Source: an uncultured Clostridia bacterium (GTDB taxonomy: Bacteria; Bacillota; Clostridia; Oscillospirales; Ruminococcaceae). From it: 64,000 bases of DNA. Below are positions 45,022 through 54,635 of the stretch, piece after piece (position 1 is the stretch's first letter; every line of letters begins with the position of its first letter). Under the pieces are notes generated by a model, which saw only the letters and a program-made list of their open reading frames with translations, ran no database searches and was not told where the DNA came from. The translations under genes were made by a program, and so were the position numbers. The stretch covers positions 1 through 64,000 of the forward strand of contig CALXCO010000012.1 of assembly GCA_944386805.1 (NCBI GenBank). The letters run 5' to 3'.

Positions 45022-46701
45022 ATGGATATGAAACTGCTGCATCAGAAATTTTGCAGGGAAGGTTTTGATCAGGACGGCGTGATCAGCCGGTTTGAACCGG
45101 TATATGACGGGCATTTTAACTATGCTTACGATGTGATCGACGAGATTGCCCGCAATGAACCCCAGCGCCGTGCAATGGTCTGGTGTAATGTCGCCGGTGA
45201 ACAGCGCACCTTTACGTTTGGTGAGATCAGCGAGTATGCTTCCCGTGCCGCCGCTCTCTTTTACAATCAGGGCATCCGCCATGGTGACCGGGTCATGCTG
45301 GTCCTCAAACGCCACTATCAGTTCTGGTTCGCGATTCTCGGCCTGCATAAGCTGGGCGCGATTGCCATTCCGGCAACCCACCTGCTGACCGCTAAGGATT
45401 TCCTCTATCGTTTCAAGAGCGCCGGTGTGACGGCCATTGTCGCCAGTGCAGAGGACGAGGTCTGCCAGCATGTCGAAGGCGCGATGAAGGATTATCCCGA
45501 TATCCGCACCCGGTTTATCGTCCGCGGTGAGCGGGAAGGCTGGCTGCCGTTTGATCGGATGATCGAGGAGACCGCACCGCTGACCGAACGGATGGAGACG
45601 CTGGCCAGCGATACGATGCTGCTCTACTTCACCTCCGGCACGACCGGTTATCCGAAGATGGTCTGCCACGATTTCAGCTACCCGATTGCCCATATCGTCA
45701 CCGCCAAATACTGGCACAACGTCGACCCGGACGGCCTGCATCTGACCGTTTCGGAAACCGGATGGGCAAAGTCCGTCTGGGGCAAGCTGTACGGCCAGTG
45801 GTTTTTGGCGGCAGGCATTTTCGTCTATGATTTCGACCGGTTTGTCCCGGCCGATCTGCTGGCGAAAATCCAGGAATACAAGATTACCACCTTCTGTGCA
45901 CCGCCTACCATCTATCGCTTCCTGATTAAGGAAGGTCTGGAAAACTACGACCTCTCTTCGCTGAAATATGTCACCACTGCCGGTGAAGCACTCAACCCCG
46001 AAGTTTTCCGCCAGTTTGAGCAGAAGACCGGGCTGCGAATTCATGAGGCGTTCGGCCAGACTGAAACGACCGTGCTGATGGGCAACTTTGTCGGCGCAAA
46101 GGATGAAAAGGTCGGTTCGCTGGGCAAGGCTTCTCCCCTTTACGATGTGGATATTGTGGATGAAAACGACCAGCCGCTGCCTGCCGGTGAAACCGGCGAA
46201 ATCGTCGTCCGTACACCCAACGGCGTCCATCCGATCGGTATGTTCCAGAAGTATTACGACGGCGGCGACCCTGACGCTGCAAAGACGGAAGATGTCTGGC
46301 ACGATGGCTATTATCATACCTGTGATACCGCGTGGAAGGACGAGGACGGATTTTTCTGGTATGTCGGACGGACCGACGATGTCATCAAGTCGTCCGGCTA
46401 TCGAATCGGGCCGTTTGAGATTGAAAGTGTCCTGATGGAACTGCCGCAGGTGCTGGAATGCGGCGTGACTGGCGTGCCTGACCCGGTGCGCGGGATGGTC
46501 GTCAAGGCGACAATCGTCCTTGCAAAGGGCTATACGCCTTCCGATGCGCTGGCAAAGGAAATCCAGACCTATGTTAAACAGCAGACCGCTCCCTACAAAT
46601 ATCCGCGTGTGATTGAGTTCGTCGACGAGCTGCCTAAGACCATCAGCGGCAAAATCCGCCGGGTCGAACTGCGCAAATCCGCTGATAAACGCGAGTCCTG
46701 A
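45022..46701 (+). CDS. AMP-forming acyl-CoA synthetase
   Basis: A 559-residue ANL-superfamily ligase that activates an acid with ATP and CoA. Motifs: LLYFTSGTTGYPKM (ATP loop), HEAFGQTETT, YHTCDTAWKDEDGFFWYVGR, and SSGYRIGPFEIES with the C-terminal Lys in KTISGKIRRVEL. The pattern is closest to acetyl/medium-chain acyl-CoA synthetases (ACSM-like). A substrate such as a short or aromatic acid is plausible but not provable. The start at 45022 has GGAGGAAAGG upstream. It stands alone. Confidence 0.92.
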   Translation: MDMKLLHQKFCREGFDQDGVISRFEPVYDGHFNYAYDVIDEIARNEPQRRAMVWCNVAGEQRTFTFGEISEYASRAAALFYNQGIRHGDRVMLVLKRHYQFWFAILGLHKLGAIAIPATHLLTAKDFLYRFKSAGVTAIVASAEDEVCQHVEGAMKDYPDIRTRFIVRGEREGWLPFDRMIEETAPLTERMETLASDTMLLYFTSGTTGYPKMVCHDFSYPIAHIVTAKYWHNVDPDGLHLTVSETGWAKSVWGKLYGQWFLAAGIFVYDFDRFVPADLLAKIQEYKITTFCAPPTIYRFLIKEGLENYDLSSLKYVTTAGEALNPEVFRQFEQKTGLRIHEAFGQTETTVLMGNFVGAKDEKVGSLGKASPLYDVDIVDENDQPLPAGETGEIVVRTPNGVHPIGMFQKYYDGGDPDAAKTEDVWHDGYYHTCDTAWKDEDGFFWYVGRTDDVIKSSGYRIGPFEIESVLMELPQVLECGVTGVPDPVRGMVVKATIVLAKGYTPSDALAKEIQTYVKQQTAPYKYPRVIEFVDELPKTISGKIRRVELRKSADKRES

Positions 46702-46759
46702 TAAAGTGAAAAATTGAGTGGACAGGTATCTGTCCGTGCAGGACACTTTTCCTGCCTGT

Positions 46760-46793
46760 AAGCCGCCTGCAGCTGCAAGCTGTGGGCGGCTTT
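46760..46793 (+). terminator. Terminator of the acyl-CoA synthetase gene
   Basis: AGCCGCCTGCAGC/GCTGTGGGCGGCT stem followed by TTGTGCGTTT. Confidence 0.75.
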
Positions 46794-46889
46794 GTGCGTT
46801 TAAAATGATACTGCAATGCAGCGAAAACCGCTAAAATGCTGCCTGTTCGGGATAATTGTGATTACTTTTGCAGTTTTTGGTAAAAGCTC

Positions 46890-46918
46890 TTGCAAAACTG
46901 AAAAGTTGTTGTTATAAT
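46890..46918 (+). promoter_or_regulatory. Promoter of the MurR/RpiR gene
   Basis: TTGCAA (46890-46895), 17 bp, TATAAT (46913-46918). Confidence 0.75.
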
Positions 46919-46977
46919 AGATGCAGATTATTTCCGCGGGCAGCTGTGCGCGGAGAACGGAAAGGCAGAAAAAACAG

Positions 46978-47856
46978 ATGGATATTTTGGATAAGATTAC
47001 CCAGACGCGTCCCACCTTTTCTAAAGGTCAGAAAAGAATCGCCGACTTTATTACCAGCCATACCGATAAGGCGGCGTTTATGACCGCAGCTAAGATGGGG
47101 GCAACGGTTGGTGTCAGTGAATCGACCGTCGTTCGTTTTGCATACGAGCTGGGGTTTGGCGGTTATCCCGAATTATCCCGTGCGCTGCAGCAGGTCATTA
47201 AAACCCAGCTGACCAGTGTCCAGCGGATTGCGGTCACACAGGACCGGATCGGCGGCGGGGATGTGCTGGACAAGGTACTCTCTTTTGATATCGATAAGAT
47301 TCGTCATACCCTTGAGGAAATCTCGAAGGAGGATTTTGCACAGGCTGTCGACGCAATTGCCGAGGCACATATGATCTATGTCATCGGTGACCGGAGCGCC
47401 GGGTGTCTTGCAAAGTTTATCGATTACTATTTTGGGCTGATGTTTTCCAATGTCCGGCTGGTGCACACCTCGTCTTCCAGCGAGCTGTATGAACAGCTGG
47501 TGCGGATTAACAAGGACGACGTTTTGATCGGCATCAGCTTCCCGCGTTATTCGACCCTGACCGTCAAGGCCTGCCGGTTTGCGGCAGATGCCGGTGCAAA
47601 GGTTATCGCGATTACCGACGGCGCAGGTTCGCCGCTTGCAAAGGCTGCAGAGATTCTGCTGGCGGCACGCAGCGATATGACGTCGTTTGTCGATTCGCTG
47701 GTTGCACCTTTTTCGGTGGTCAATGCGCTGATTGTCGCGGTCGGTCTGCGCAAGGAGGAAGAGGTTACCCAGACCTTTAACCGGTTGGAAGAGATCTGGT
47801 CGGAATATAATGTCTATCAGGGTCCGGCACCCGATGCGGGATTGCCAGGCAGATAA
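46978..47856 (+). CDS. MurR/RpiR-family transcriptional regulator
   Basis: A 292-residue regulator: N-terminal RpiR-type helix-turn-helix (about 1-77, with ATVGVSESTVVRFAYELGFGGYPEL) and a C-terminal SIS sugar-phosphate-binding domain (about 110-255, with VIGDRSAGCLAKF, SSSSELYEQL and VIAITDGAGSPLA). Such proteins respond to phosphosugars such as MurNAc-6-P. No sugar operon is adjacent; it may act on a distant one or on nagA at 61 kb (inference). The ATG at 46978 fits the family start. Confidence 0.92.
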   Translation: MDILDKITQTRPTFSKGQKRIADFITSHTDKAAFMTAAKMGATVGVSESTVVRFAYELGFGGYPELSRALQQVIKTQLTSVQRIAVTQDRIGGGDVLDKVLSFDIDKIRHTLEEISKEDFAQAVDAIAEAHMIYVIGDRSAGCLAKFIDYYFGLMFSNVRLVHTSSSSELYEQLVRINKDDVLIGISFPRYSTLTVKACRFAADAGAKVIAITDGAGSPLAKAAEILLAARSDMTSFVDSLVAPFSVVNALIVAVGLRKEEEVTQTFNRLEEIWSEYNVYQGPAPDAGLPGR

Positions 47857-47947
47857 TGCCCGGCAGATAAACGGTTATTGGAAGATGTTTTCGGCACAGC
47901 TGTCAGCAAAGGCGGCTGTGCCTTGTGTTTGCAGGATAAAAGGAGCG

Positions 47948-49177
47948 ATGATTTTGGGGTATGATCTGATTGTAGTCGGCGGCGGTGCGGCCGGGATGAT
48001 GGCGGCAGTGCAGGCCGGACGGCTGGGAAAAAAGGTGCTGCTGCTGGAACGCGGCGAAAAAACCGGCAGAAAACTGCTGATTACCGGAAAAGGACGCTGT
48101 AATGTCACCAACAACTGTGACCGGGAGACGCTGCTGCAAAATATCCCGGAAAATCCGCGGTTTTTGTATTCGGCATTTTCCCGGTTTGACACCAGCGATA
48201 CGATGGCGTTTTTTGAGGCGGCAGGCGTCCCGCTCAAAACCGAACGGGGAAACCGAGTATTCCCGGTGTCGGACAAGGCGGCGGATATCCTCGATGCACT
48301 GATGCGGGAGCTTAAAAAGGCAGGAGTCACGCTGAAACAGGGCAAGGCCGAAAAACTGCTGGTCGAGGACGGCAAGGCTGTCGGGGTACAGTGTGCTGAT
48401 GGAACTGCTTATCATGGCGGTGCGGTGCTGCTCGCCTGCGGCGGCGCGTCCTACCCGGTCACCGGTTCGGATGGGAGCGGGTACCGTCTGGCCGAACAGG
48501 CAGGCCATACCATCGTCCCGCCGTCCGCCTCGCTGATTCCGATTCTGACCGCTGAAAAAGACCCACGGGATATGATGGGACTCTCGCTGCGCAATGTGAC
48601 ACTGACGGTGACCGAAAACGGCAAGGAAATCTATTCGGAACTCGGCGAAATGCTGTTCACCCATTTTGGGGTCAGCGGTCCGCTGGTTTTGTCGGCGTCG
48701 GCGCATATCCGTTCGATGGGAAAGAAAAAATACCAGCTGCTGATCGACCTCAAGCCGGGTCTGACCATCCAGCAATTGGACAAACGATTGCTGCGGGACT
48801 TTTCCGAAAACCTTAACCGGGATATCATCAATGCACTCGGTGCACTGCTGCCGCGCAAGCTGATTCCGGTTGCACTGCGCCGTGCCGGGATTCCGTTTGA
48901 CCAGAAGGTGAGGGACATCACCCGCGAAGAACGGGCGGCATTTGTCGGACTGCTCAAGGCGTTCCCGCTGACTCCGACCGGCTTCCGTCCGGTCGAGGAG
49001 GCGATTGTCACACGCGGCGGCGTCCAGGTCAAAGAGGTCAATCCGGCGACGATGGAATCCAAACTGCTCCCAGGACTGTACTTCGCAGGGGAGATACTGG
49101 ATGTCGACGGCTATACCGGCGGGTTTAATTTACAGATTGCCTTTTCGACCGCGTTTGTTGCGGCGGAATGCTGCTGA
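47948..49177 (+). CDS. BaiN/HI0933-family FAD-dependent oxidoreductase
   Basis: A 410-residue flavoprotein. YDLIVVGGGAAGMMAAVQAGRLGKKVLLLE is the FAD-binding fold and TGKGRCNVTNNC is the family signature. The C-terminal GEILDVDGYTGGFNLQIAFSTA closes the FAD site. Family members include BaiN, associated with bile-acid dehydroxylation, and many flavoproteins of unknown substrate. AGGAG is only two bases before the ATG at 47948; an in-frame TTG at 47954 is better spaced, so the start could be two codons later. It begins a run of three plus-strand genes (with the RdgB-like gene and trmO). Confidence 0.92.
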   Translation: MILGYDLIVVGGGAAGMMAAVQAGRLGKKVLLLERGEKTGRKLLITGKGRCNVTNNCDRETLLQNIPENPRFLYSAFSRFDTSDTMAFFEAAGVPLKTERGNRVFPVSDKAADILDALMRELKKAGVTLKQGKAEKLLVEDGKAVGVQCADGTAYHGGAVLLACGGASYPVTGSDGSGYRLAEQAGHTIVPPSASLIPILTAEKDPRDMMGLSLRNVTLTVTENGKEIYSELGEMLFTHFGVSGPLVLSASAHIRSMGKKKYQLLIDLKPGLTIQQLDKRLLRDFSENLNRDIINALGALLPRKLIPVALRRAGIPFDQKVRDITREERAAFVGLLKAFPLTPTGFRPVEEAIVTRGGVQVKEVNPATMESKLLPGLYFAGEILDVDGYTGGFNLQIAFSTAFVAAECC

Positions 49178-49191
49178 TGAGGGGTGAAGAG

Positions 49192-49821
49192 ATGGAGATT
49201 CTGCTCGGCACCACCAACCGCCAAAAAGCAGCCTATTTTCAGCAATTGATCGGTCGGGACGATATCCGGATGCTGACGCTGCAGGACGTTGGTGTCGACA
49301 AAATCCCGGATGAGGACGGCGCAACTCCGATGGAAAATGCGATGCGGAAAGCTGCCTGGTATGGCAGGTTTGCAGGCAGGGTGATTTCGGAGGACTCCGG
49401 GTTATACTTTCTGGACCTGCCGCTGGACGACCCGCGACAGCCGGGTCTGTTTATCCGGCGTGCAGCCGATGGGCACGAGATGACCGACGAAGAGATGATC
49501 GAACATTATAGCCGGCTGGTGGCGTCGCTGGGCGGGAAGTGTACCGCCTGTTATCTGGATGGGTACGGCGTCTGCCGGGATGGGCAGGTGTACGGCTATA
49601 TGGAAGACCCTGAACAGCAGCGCCGGGCATACAGCTTCCTGATGCTGTCCAAACCACACCATGACCGCCACCCAGGCTGGCCGCTGGACAGCCTGTCGGC
49701 TGACCATGACGGCAGGTATTGGATGGATTTGAGCAGGGAAGGCCGTATGCCCGAAATGGAGCTGCGTGCAGCGGCAAAAGAACGGCTGCTCGCATTTTTA
49801 CGTGAAAAGCTTGGCATATAA
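49192..49821 (+). CDS. RdgB/HAM1-like non-canonical purine NTP pyrophosphatase (divergent)
   Basis: A 209-residue member of the Ham1/RdgB family, which removes ITP, XTP and dITP. EILLGTTNRQKAAYFQQLI matches the N-terminal TxNxxK segment and VISEDSGLYFLDL matches the DDSG motif, with Glu-Asp in place of Asp-Asp. The C-terminal half is less standard, and SKPHHDRHPGW differs from the usual SHR motif. Activity is likely but the substrate could differ. GAGGGG lies seven bases before the ATG at 49192, 12 bases after the preceding stop. Confidence 0.78.
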   Translation: MEILLGTTNRQKAAYFQQLIGRDDIRMLTLQDVGVDKIPDEDGATPMENAMRKAAWYGRFAGRVISEDSGLYFLDLPLDDPRQPGLFIRRAADGHEMTDEEMIEHYSRLVASLGGKCTACYLDGYGVCRDGQVYGYMEDPEQQRRAYSFLMLSKPHHDRHPGWPLDSLSADHDGRYWMDLSREGRMPEMELRAAAKERLLAFLREKLGI

Positions 49822-49830
49822 GGACGGGAA

Positions 49831-50520
49831 ATGATGATGGAAACAATACAAATCAAGGTGATCGCCCGTATCCGGTCGGATTTTCCGACTAAGTTCGGCA
49901 TCCCGCGTCAGAGTGGTATCGTGCCGGTAATATCGACGATTGTCTTTGAGCCGGAATACCGGGTGGACGAGGCTTTACGCGGGATTGAAGGGTACAGCCA
50001 TCTCTGGCTGATCTGGGAGTTTTCGCAGACGGTCCGAGAGGACTGGTCGCCGACTGTCCGTCCGCCGCGGCTGGGCGGCAATACCCGGATGGGGGTATTT
50101 GCGACCCGCTCGCCCTTCCGTCCCAATCCAATTGGGCTTTCATCGGTCAAACTGGTGGGAATCGAAAAGACCGAGCAGGGGACTGTTTTGCTGGTCGAAG
50201 GGGCTGATCTGTGCGATGGTACGCCGATTCTGGATATCAAGCCCTATCTGCCGTTTACCGACAGCCATCCCGATGCAGTGGGTGGATTTTCCGACCCGGT
50301 CAGGGAAAAGGAACTGGCGGTGGAAATCCCGCCCGAACTGCTGCAAATCGTCCCCGAACAAAAACGGGATGCTCTTCAAAAAGTGCTGGCACATGACCCC
50401 CGTCCGTCCTATCAGCATGACCCTGAAAGGGTCTATGGGATGGCATTCGCCGGGATGGAAGTGAAATTCCGGGTGGACGGGCAGCAATTGACCGTGACCG
50501 GTATCCAGCCGACCGACTGA
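49831..50520 (+). CDS. trmO: tRNA (N6-threonylcarbamoyladenosine-37 N6)-methyltransferase TrmO
   Basis: SAM-dependent methyltransferase of the YaeB/TsaA fold that methylates t6A37 in tRNAs reading ACY, i.e. tRNA-Thr(GGT). The 229 residues show the motifs GGNTRMGVFATRSPFRPNPIGLSSVKL, ADLCDGTPILDIKPYLPF and ERVYGMAFAGMEVKF. Three ATGs in a row make the exact start ambiguous (49831-49839). It follows the RdgB-like gene by nine bases. Its expected tRNA substrate is encoded twice at 32 kb. Confidence 0.93.
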   Translation: MMMETIQIKVIARIRSDFPTKFGIPRQSGIVPVISTIVFEPEYRVDEALRGIEGYSHLWLIWEFSQTVREDWSPTVRPPRLGGNTRMGVFATRSPFRPNPIGLSSVKLVGIEKTEQGTVLLVEGADLCDGTPILDIKPYLPFTDSHPDAVGGFSDPVREKELAVEIPPELLQIVPEQKRDALQKVLAHDPRPSYQHDPERVYGMAFAGMEVKFRVDGQQLTVTGIQPTD

Positions 50521-50545
50521 ACAATCACATGAATATATAAAAAAA

Positions 50546-50590
50546 CAGGCGCCCTGTTTCTGGTAAGATGCACCAGAGGCAGGGCGCCTG
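50546..50590 (-). terminator. Terminator of the GH5 gene (minus strand)
   Basis: A very stable stem (CAGGCGCCCTG/CAGGGCGCCTG with inner CTGGT/ACCAG pairs) is followed by a T run only on the minus strand. The nearest minus-strand gene is GH5, so its transcript would continue about 215 bases past its stop before ending here. It may also halt trmO transcripts weakly. Confidence 0.7.
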
Positions 50591-50629
50591 CGTATATTGA
50601 ATTATCCGGACAGGAAAGGAGGGATTGCG

Positions 50630-50833
50630 GTGAACGGATGTGAACTGACCGCGTATATCACGGCGGCAGCCAATGCGCTCGCATCCAACGCGTCAACTGA
50701 ACAGCTTGAACTGATGGCGGTTGTTTTCACCCAGCTGGGGGACACTCTGGCAACGATTGCGGTCACCCGTTCGGTATGTGAGCCTGCGCCTGTATGCAAA
50801 CGCCTCAGCGGATCAGCAGGTCGGAAAGAATAA
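50630..50833 (+). CDS. DUF6774-like small protein
   Basis: A 67-residue protein starting at GTG seven bases after AAAGGAGG. The core NGCELTAYITAAANALASNASTEQLELMAVVFTQLGDTLATIAV matches a small clostridial family (DUF6774, recalled from memory) with a central TQLGDTLATI motif; the role is unknown. It ends 29 bases inside the 3' end of the convergent GH5 gene. It lies wholly within the predicted antisense transcript of GH5. Confidence 0.78.
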   Translation: MNGCELTAYITAAANALASNASTEQLELMAVVFTQLGDTLATIAVTRSVCEPAPVCKRLSGSAGRKE

Positions 50834-52487
50834 CACTGCCCTCGACGGCTTCGAGCTTCAGGACCTGATACGCATCTCCCGGCAGTGCGACCGGTTCGGT
50901 ATCGGTCAGCTGTTCACCGGGCTGGATGGTCAGGGTGCCGAGCAGGGTATTCCCGGAGCGCAGTTCGACGACGGCAGGTTCGTCTGCACGGCAGCGGAGC
51001 GACAGGTCGCACCCGTCGGTCAGCTCACGGCAGGTATAGCAGGCAAAATCGCCTTTGCGGAGGACAAGCTGGAGGTTATCCCAGTCGGTATCCGGACGCG
51101 GTTTGCCCATGACGGTTTCACGGGTGGTGTAGCCCGGCGCAAAGACCATCTCCATGCCGGTTCCGGGACGGTAGGCTGCCTCATTGCCGTAGGGGTCATT
51201 GCCTTTGTAGGAGATGCCGCGGCCGGGCGAAAGGTTGAAGCCGATGGCGGGAATGGTGGCACCTTTCCGGCGGAAGATGTCGATGGTCGTATCTTCCGAG
51301 ACGGTGCAGTTCTCAAACCGCAGACAGTCGATGTACCGGTCAAAAATCGCCTGGGACTCGGCATAGCTCGGCCGCGCCGCTCCTTCGGAAACATAGGCGT
51401 TGAATCTACTCCAGCCTTCGGGCAGTTTCTGCCGGATGACACTGCACGCATTGCCGCCTTCGACACACTTCCAGCTCCAGACACAGTACCCGATATGATG
51501 CTCCAGCAGCATTTCATACATCGCCGACATCCAGCGATTCGGACCGCCGGTTTCTCCCATCCAGACCGGTACATTCAGCTTGTCCGCTCTGGCCAGCGCC
51601 GGCGCAATCATCGAATATTCCGGGCGTCTGGAATAGCAGTGCAGGGTCAGCACCCAGTTGTGACATTCGGGGTCGTAGTCCCGGTCGAAGATGCTGACAC
51701 GGTTGGTAAAGTGGTTGCCTTCCAGGAAAAAGGCGTGGTTTTTGTCGTAAACCCGCATCCGGCGGATGCAGTCGAGGTAAAACTGCTGTAATTTGGGGAT
51801 ATATTTGTCATTTGCGTCGCCGGAAAAGTTGGAGAGCGGTTCATTGACGATGTTGTACCCGCCCAGTCCTTCGTGATCGCCAAAGCGCCGGGCAAACTCC
51901 TCCATCAGCACGATGGTCCGTTCATAGCTCTCTTCTTCCATAAACAGCCGCGGCTGGTTGTCGATGCCGTCGTCACACGGCAGGCAGGACTGGCCTGCGA
52001 CCGCACCGTGCAGGTCGAGAATGCCGTAAATGTGATGTGCTTTACACCAGTCCAGCACCCGTCCCAGCATCGAAAACGCTTCTTCAACCCAGATGTACCC
52101 CGGCTCTTCCTCAAGGAAACACCGTGCGCTGACCGGCAGACGGACCGAGTTGTACCCCAGCTTTTCCATCAGGATAAAGTCGTCTTCGGTCATATAGGTG
52201 TTCATCCAGCGGTTCCAGAAATCCTGCGCATACCGGCTGCCGCAGGTTTCGCGGACGGTCTGGAGAAAGCTGCGTCCGCGGTCCATCCCGGAAGCACGGA
52301 CGACTTTGTCCTGGACGGCAGCACCGGTAAAGTTGGTGACTGCGCCGATCATAAACCCTTCGGGGTTGTTCCAGTTGCCGGCGCCCCATCCGCGGAGCAG
52401 GACTTCTTCGCCGTCCCCATTGACCAGCAGTTTTCCTTTTACGTGAAGGAACCCGTGTACACGGGAATTGTCTGTCGGATAGCTCAT
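50805..52487 (-). CDS. Glycoside hydrolase family 5 enzyme, cytosolic
   Basis: A 560-residue glycosidase. GGYNIVNEPLS contains the acid/base Glu and VPVWMGETGG the nucleophile Glu, as in GH5. Residues 1-385 form the barrel (RGWGAGNWNNPEGF, LGYNSVRLPVSARCF, ILDLHGAVAGQS). Residues 440-560 form a beta-rich domain that may bind carbohydrate. There is no signal peptide, so it works inside the cell, probably on imported oligosaccharides. GGAGGAATACAG precedes the ATG at 52487; the upstream frame extension has no ribosome site. Confidence 0.92.
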   Translation of the reverse strand: MSYPTDNSRVHGFLHVKGKLLVNGDGEEVLLRGWGAGNWNNPEGFMIGAVTNFTGAAVQDKVVRASGMDRGRSFLQTVRETCGSRYAQDFWNRWMNTYMTEDDFILMEKLGYNSVRLPVSARCFLEEEPGYIWVEEAFSMLGRVLDWCKAHHIYGILDLHGAVAGQSCLPCDDGIDNQPRLFMEEESYERTIVLMEEFARRFGDHEGLGGYNIVNEPLSNFSGDANDKYIPKLQQFYLDCIRRMRVYDKNHAFFLEGNHFTNRVSIFDRDYDPECHNWVLTLHCYSRRPEYSMIAPALARADKLNVPVWMGETGGPNRWMSAMYEMLLEHHIGYCVWSWKCVEGGNACSVIRQKLPEGWSRFNAYVSEGAARPSYAESQAIFDRYIDCLRFENCTVSEDTTIDIFRRKGATIPAIGFNLSPGRGISYKGNDPYGNEAAYRPGTGMEMVFAPGYTTRETVMGKPRPDTDWDNLQLVLRKGDFACYTCRELTDGCDLSLRCRADEPAVVELRSGNTLLGTLTIQPGEQLTDTEPVALPGDAYQVLKLEAVEGSVILSDLLIR

Positions 52488-52724
52488 CTGTATTCCTCCT
52501 GAAATTAATTTGATATATTTATTATAGAAGAAACTGACGAAAATAGCAAGGAGATTTGGTTGGATTTTTGGAAGGAAATGGCTGAATAGCATCCAAAGTT
52601 CATAAAAATCTGCTTTTTATTTTTGAAAAATTATGGTATAATCGATCTATATGACATTTTGTCATGTCCGAATATGCAATCTGTAGGTGGTCTGCCTGCG
52701 CAGACCGAGAAAGGAATGTACGTT

Positions 52725-54452
52725 ATGGCGAAGAAACCGCAGAATCTGCTGCTGGTAACTGAGCATTATCCCTGTTCCAATCAGGAGAGCTTTTTGGAAA
52801 CAGAACTCCCTTACCTGACAAAGTTTTTTAATGTATATCTTGTGACCCGTGAGACCGATAAACGGATGTACCGCATCCTCCCGCCCGGTGTTATCTTTTC
52901 GCGTCCGTCTACCAAAAGCGGACGGCTTAAAAAATGGTGGCTCCGGACCCTCTGCCGCTTCAGCCACGCTTACCGGATTGAACGCCGGCAGGGTCAGGAG
53001 GAAGGACGCTGGAATCATAATCAGGCTGCCCATACCCTCGATGCGCTGGTCGATAGCGAGCTGATGCGCCGGTATGTGCTGTCGCTGCCGCTGATGCAGG
53101 ACGAGCGTCCGCTGGTGATCTATTCGGCCAACTTTAACAACTATCTCTACGGCCTGACCCGTATCAAGGAGATGGGCAAGGATATCCATGTCACCGCACG
53201 CTGCCACCGTGCCAATATGTTTGACCCCCAAACCGGTGAACGCCGCGAAACCCTCAATTATATTACCAACCGCAATCTCGACGCCGTCTACTTTACCACC
53301 GAAGAACGCCGCAATACCTATGTCCACCATTTCACCGACGGAGAATTTCCGGGGAAATACCGCGTTGCACCCCTCGGCGTCCCAGGACCGGAAGTCCTGC
53401 TCGAACCGCCGGAAGAGGATTACCTGCTGCGGATTGTCACCTGTTCGCCGATTGAGGAGGACAAGCGGCTGACGCTGCTGATCGACGCAATTGCCGGCAT
53501 GAAGATCGGGTGCCTCGACTGGGTGCATATCGGCGACGGCTCCCAGAGGGAAAAGGTGCTGGAATATGCACGGGATAAACTGGAAAACAAACCCGGTATC
53601 CGGTATGAGTTCCTCGGCGATATGAACCAGGAGGAACGCTATCATTATTATGCTTCCCATAAGCTGGATGTCTTCCTGTCGGTCAGCAGTTCGGAAAGCG
53701 TCCCGACGATGATGCTGGAGGCAATGGCCAACCATATCTTTGTCTGTGCGACGGCTGTCGACGGAGTGACCGACGTGGTCAGCAACGAAACCGGGCTGCT
53801 GATGCCGGAAAGTCCGACGCTGGAACAGCTGACCGCCTTCCTTGAGATGCTGTGCAATATGGACAAGGATAAGTTCGATTCCCGTGCCGAGCTGGGGTAC
53901 CAGTGCTGGGAAGAGTGGTTTAACGCCGAAGAAAACTGCATGAAGTTCGCGTCTGAGCTGAGCGCCGTCGAAAATATCCAGATCGATGAAAATCCTGAAC
54001 CGGTGCACCGCGTCTTTACCAGCTGGAAACCGGAGGAAAAGGTAGAGGTCATTCAGTCGGAAGAAGAGGAAGATGCAGCTGCTCCGGCAGACGAAACTCC
54101 TCAGTCGGCTGACAGTGCTGCCGGTGAGGAAAAGGCTGAAAAACAGCCCGAATCGCAGACGGATGCGGAAAAGTCCTCTCCCGATGAAAAACCGGCGGAA
54201 AACGCTGAGACGGCTGAGACAAACGACAAAGCCGAAGATAAGGATAAAGAACAAACCGGCGAAAAACCGGAAGAAAAAGCAGGGGAGTCGGATGCCCAGC
54301 CGGAAAAACCGTCCGGTGAAGAGACAGAGAAAGCAGCTGATAAGCAAGCTTCGGATGAAGAAGATGATCCTTCCAAACAACAGGCTGAGGAAAAACCAAT
54401 TGAACAGGAAGCCGAAGAACTGATCGAAATGATGGAGAAAATGGCGCCCTGA
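52725..54452 (+). CDS. Family 4-type glycosyltransferase with a charged low-complexity tail
   Basis: A 575-residue GT-B glycosyltransferase. Residues 8-430 hold the two Rossmann-like halves, with LLLVTEHYPCSNQESFLETELPYL at the start, RIVTCSPIEEDKRLTLLIDA opening the donor domain and SVSSSESVPTMMLEAMA (the E-x7-E region). Residues 435-575 are a Glu/Lys/Ala/Asp/Pro-rich disordered tail. It precedes the sugar transferase at 54.6 kb on the same strand, pointing to cell-surface polysaccharide synthesis. The start follows AAAGGA. Confidence 0.9.
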   Translation: MAKKPQNLLLVTEHYPCSNQESFLETELPYLTKFFNVYLVTRETDKRMYRILPPGVIFSRPSTKSGRLKKWWLRTLCRFSHAYRIERRQGQEEGRWNHNQAAHTLDALVDSELMRRYVLSLPLMQDERPLVIYSANFNNYLYGLTRIKEMGKDIHVTARCHRANMFDPQTGERRETLNYITNRNLDAVYFTTEERRNTYVHHFTDGEFPGKYRVAPLGVPGPEVLLEPPEEDYLLRIVTCSPIEEDKRLTLLIDAIAGMKIGCLDWVHIGDGSQREKVLEYARDKLENKPGIRYEFLGDMNQEERYHYYASHKLDVFLSVSSSESVPTMMLEAMANHIFVCATAVDGVTDVVSNETGLLMPESPTLEQLTAFLEMLCNMDKDKFDSRAELGYQCWEEWFNAEENCMKFASELSAVENIQIDENPEPVHRVFTSWKPEEKVEVIQSEEEEDAAAPADETPQSADSAAGEEKAEKQPESQTDAEKSSPDEKPAENAETAETNDKAEDKDKEQTGEKPEEKAGESDAQPEKPSGEETEKAADKQASDEEDDPSKQQAEEKPIEQEAEELIEMMEKMAP

Positions 54453-54635
54453 GGGTGGAATTTTACACCAGATTTGTCGCAGTTTTAAACGTCTTTTACA
54501 GTTTTCATGCAGAAATCGCTTATAAGATTTGCAAGTTGCGACATGGCAGGATGTCGAAGAATATGATATACTGTACTGGATTGGGCATGCTTGTTGATTA
54601 TTCCCTTAAATTTCCTGCAAGTTGGAGGATTCACC

